NCBI RefSeq assembly: GCF_004348545.1
Contig: NZ_SMKL01000023.1
Location: 1-64,000 of the forward strand
Length of the DNA stretch: 64,000 bases
Source of the DNA: Jiangella ureilytica
GTDB lineage: Bacteria > Actinomycetota > Actinomycetes > Jiangellales > Jiangellaceae
Direction: 5' to 3'
Below the pieces are notes generated by a model that was not told the DNA's origin, ran no database searches, and saw nothing but the letters and a program-made list of their open reading frames with translations. A program made the translations under genes and the position numbers. Positions 62,965 to 64,000 of the stretch are shown here, piece after piece. Every line of letters begins with the position of its first letter. The first letter of the stretch is position 1.

Positions 62965-63959
62965 CCGACCTGACCGAGGAGCAGAGGGTCCCGGCGCTCG
63001 CACCGCCGCCTCCGGACCGCCGGACGAAGCGGCGGCGGCCGGGCGGGTCGCGCGGCGAGGGCTACGTCAGCCTCCGGGCCAAGCTGGCGACGTACCTCAT
63101 CCTCGCCCCGGTCGCCATCCTCTTCGTCGCTCCGTTCGCCTGGCTGATCAGCGCCTCGTTCCAGCCCATCAGCACCATCTTCGCCAACCCGCCGACCTGG
63201 CTGCCCGACGACCCGACGCTCGACGGCTACAAGGGGTTCCTCAACGTCGGCGAGCTGACCGAGGCCCAGCAGGCGCAGGGGCACGGCGACTGGCGGTGGT
63301 TCGCGAACAGCGCGTTCGTCGCCATCTCGATCACCGTGCTCCAGACGTTCTTCAACGCGTTGTGCGCCTACGCGTTCGCCAAGCGGCGCTTCCCCGGGCG
63401 CAACGTGATCTTCGTGCTGTTCCTCGCGACCATGATGGTGCCCGGCCAGGTCACGCTGATCCCGAACTACATCATCATCCAGAACATCCCGTTCTTCGGC
63501 GGGAACGACTGGCTCGGCAACGGCGGCCACGGCTGGCTGGACTCCTACTGGGGTCTGATCGTGCCGGGCGTGGTCAGCGCCTTCGGCATCTTCCTGCTCC
63601 GCCAGTACATGCTCTCGATCCCCGACGAGCTGCTCGACGCCGCCCGGGTGGACGGCGCCGGCGAGCTGCGGATCTTCTGGAACGTGGTGCTGCCGCTGTG
63701 CACGCCCGCCCTCGCCGCGAACGCGATCTTCACCTTCCAGGGCGCGTGGGAGGACTTCTTCTGGCCGCTGATCATCATGTCCGACCCGGAGAAGCTCACC
63801 GCACCGGTGGGCCTGGCGCTGTTCGTCGTGCAGAACCGGACCGACTGGAACCTGCTGTTCGCGGGGTCGGTGATCGCCACCCTGCCGATGATCCTCGTGT
63901 TCGTGATCTTCCAGCGCCACTTCGTCCGAGGTATCGCGGTGACGGGCATCAAGGGGTGA
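62961..63959 (+). CDS. ABC sugar permease, MalG type (catabolic locus)
   Basis: This 332-residue permease has a long, charged N-terminal tail (~40 residues, RRTKRRRPGG) before the first helix. The EAA loop is LLDAARVDGAGELRIFWNVVLPLC, and the protein ends in AVTGIKG. A loop of about 20 residues (VGELTEAQQAQGHGDWRW) between helices is larger than in many MalG proteins. The GTG at 62961 overlaps the upstream stop, and its own stop overlaps the next gene (GTGA). Confidence 0.93.
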   Translation: MTDLTEEQRVPALAPPPPDRRTKRRRPGGSRGEGYVSLRAKLATYLILAPVAILFVAPFAWLISASFQPISTIFANPPTWLPDDPTLDGYKGFLNVGELTEAQQAQGHGDWRWFANSAFVAISITVLQTFFNALCAYAFAKRRFPGRNVIFVLFLATMMVPGQVTLIPNYIIIQNIPFFGGNDWLGNGGHGWLDSYWGLIVPGVVSAFGIFLLRQYMLSIPDELLDAARVDGAGELRIFWNVVLPLCTPALAANAIFTFQGAWEDFFWPLIIMSDPEKLTAPVGLALFVVQNRTDWNLLFAGSVIATLPMILVFVIFQRHFVRGIAVTGIKG

Positions 63960-64000
63960 GCGCCGAGCTCACGGTCGGCCTCCTCGGCGCCGGCCGGATC
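63956..64000 (+). CDS. Gfo/Idh/MocA-family oxidoreductase, 5' end only
   Basis: Only 15 codons are inside the window: VSAELTVGLLGAGRI. The VGLLGAGRI Rossmann start and the GTGA overlap with the permease indicate a second sugar dehydrogenase in this operon. The rest lies beyond the edge, so the family call rests on the nucleotide-binding motif and context. Confidence 0.7.
   Translation, partial: MSAELTVGLLGAGRI

Overview
The window is about 64 kb of very GC-rich chromosomal DNA. It has GTG and TTG starts, many 4-base ATGA/GTGA gene overlaps, WhiB, AdnAB and mycoredoxin-type genes, and ABC sugar operons without their own ATPase. All of this points to a high-GC actinomycete, probably a saprophytic soil or plant-associated member of the class. 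The genus cannot be fixed from sequence alone. No rRNA, tRNA, CRISPR array, prophage or intact insertion sequence was seen.

Layout. (1) 1-5230: a cobalt/nickel ECF-type transporter (cbiM-cbiQ-cbiO, minus strand) diverges from metE, the B12-independent methionine synthase. The shared intergenic region holds a palindromic operator candidate and a structured leader. (2) 5234-10102: an aldo/keto reductase, a secreted amidase, a DUF559 protein framed by two near-identical hairpin repeats, and a LacI regulator. (3) 10218-18337: an arabinan/arabinose-oligosaccharide operon, consisting of a GH51 arabinofuranosidase, a sugar-binding lipoprotein, two permeases, a secreted GH43 enzyme and a GH43 lipoprotein. 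Twin operators precede it and the adjacent LacI protein probably controls it. (4) 18338-20796: a membrane molybdopterin oxidoreductase, then about 870 bp of gene-free DNA full of direct and inverted repeats.

(5) 20797-50800: a conserved actinobacterial core block. It contains a Lon/PDZ protease, a SigE-like sigma factor with a membrane partner, MoaE, an SDR epimerase, a Zincin_2 protein, Nudix proteins, a YgjP-type peptidase, a DUF5679 zinc ribbon, a ThiF-like protein, an ABC1 kinase, a phosphodiesterase, WhiB7, UvrD2, mycoredoxin, NudC, and the AdnA/AdnB helicase-nuclease. The order recalls the mycobacterial ylbL-whiB7-uvrD2-mrx1-nudC-adnBA neighbourhood. Interleaved are deoD, an EEP-family phosphatase, an ECF42 sigma factor with its DGPF/YCII partner, a truncated DUF222 gene and a double-Nudix protein. 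whiB7 shows a complete attenuation leader: promoter with an AT-rich box, a 72-codon uORF, an intrinsic terminator, and a competing antiterminator pairing.

(6) 50900-64000: a large catabolic locus. It encodes a ThuA-like protein, a nucleoside hydrolase, a Gfo/Idh/MocA dehydrogenase, a phytanoyl-CoA-dioxygenase-like enzyme, a sugar isomerase, a 690-residue glycoside-hydrolase-like protein, an MDR dehydrogenase, LacI and AraC regulators, a complete binding protein plus two permeases, and the start of another Gfo/Idh/MocA gene at the window edge. A shared CAAATCGATTTG-type palindrome occurs at four places in this locus. That ties it into one LacI regulon for an unidentified glycoside or nucleoside. 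It is the best candidate here for an undescribed system.
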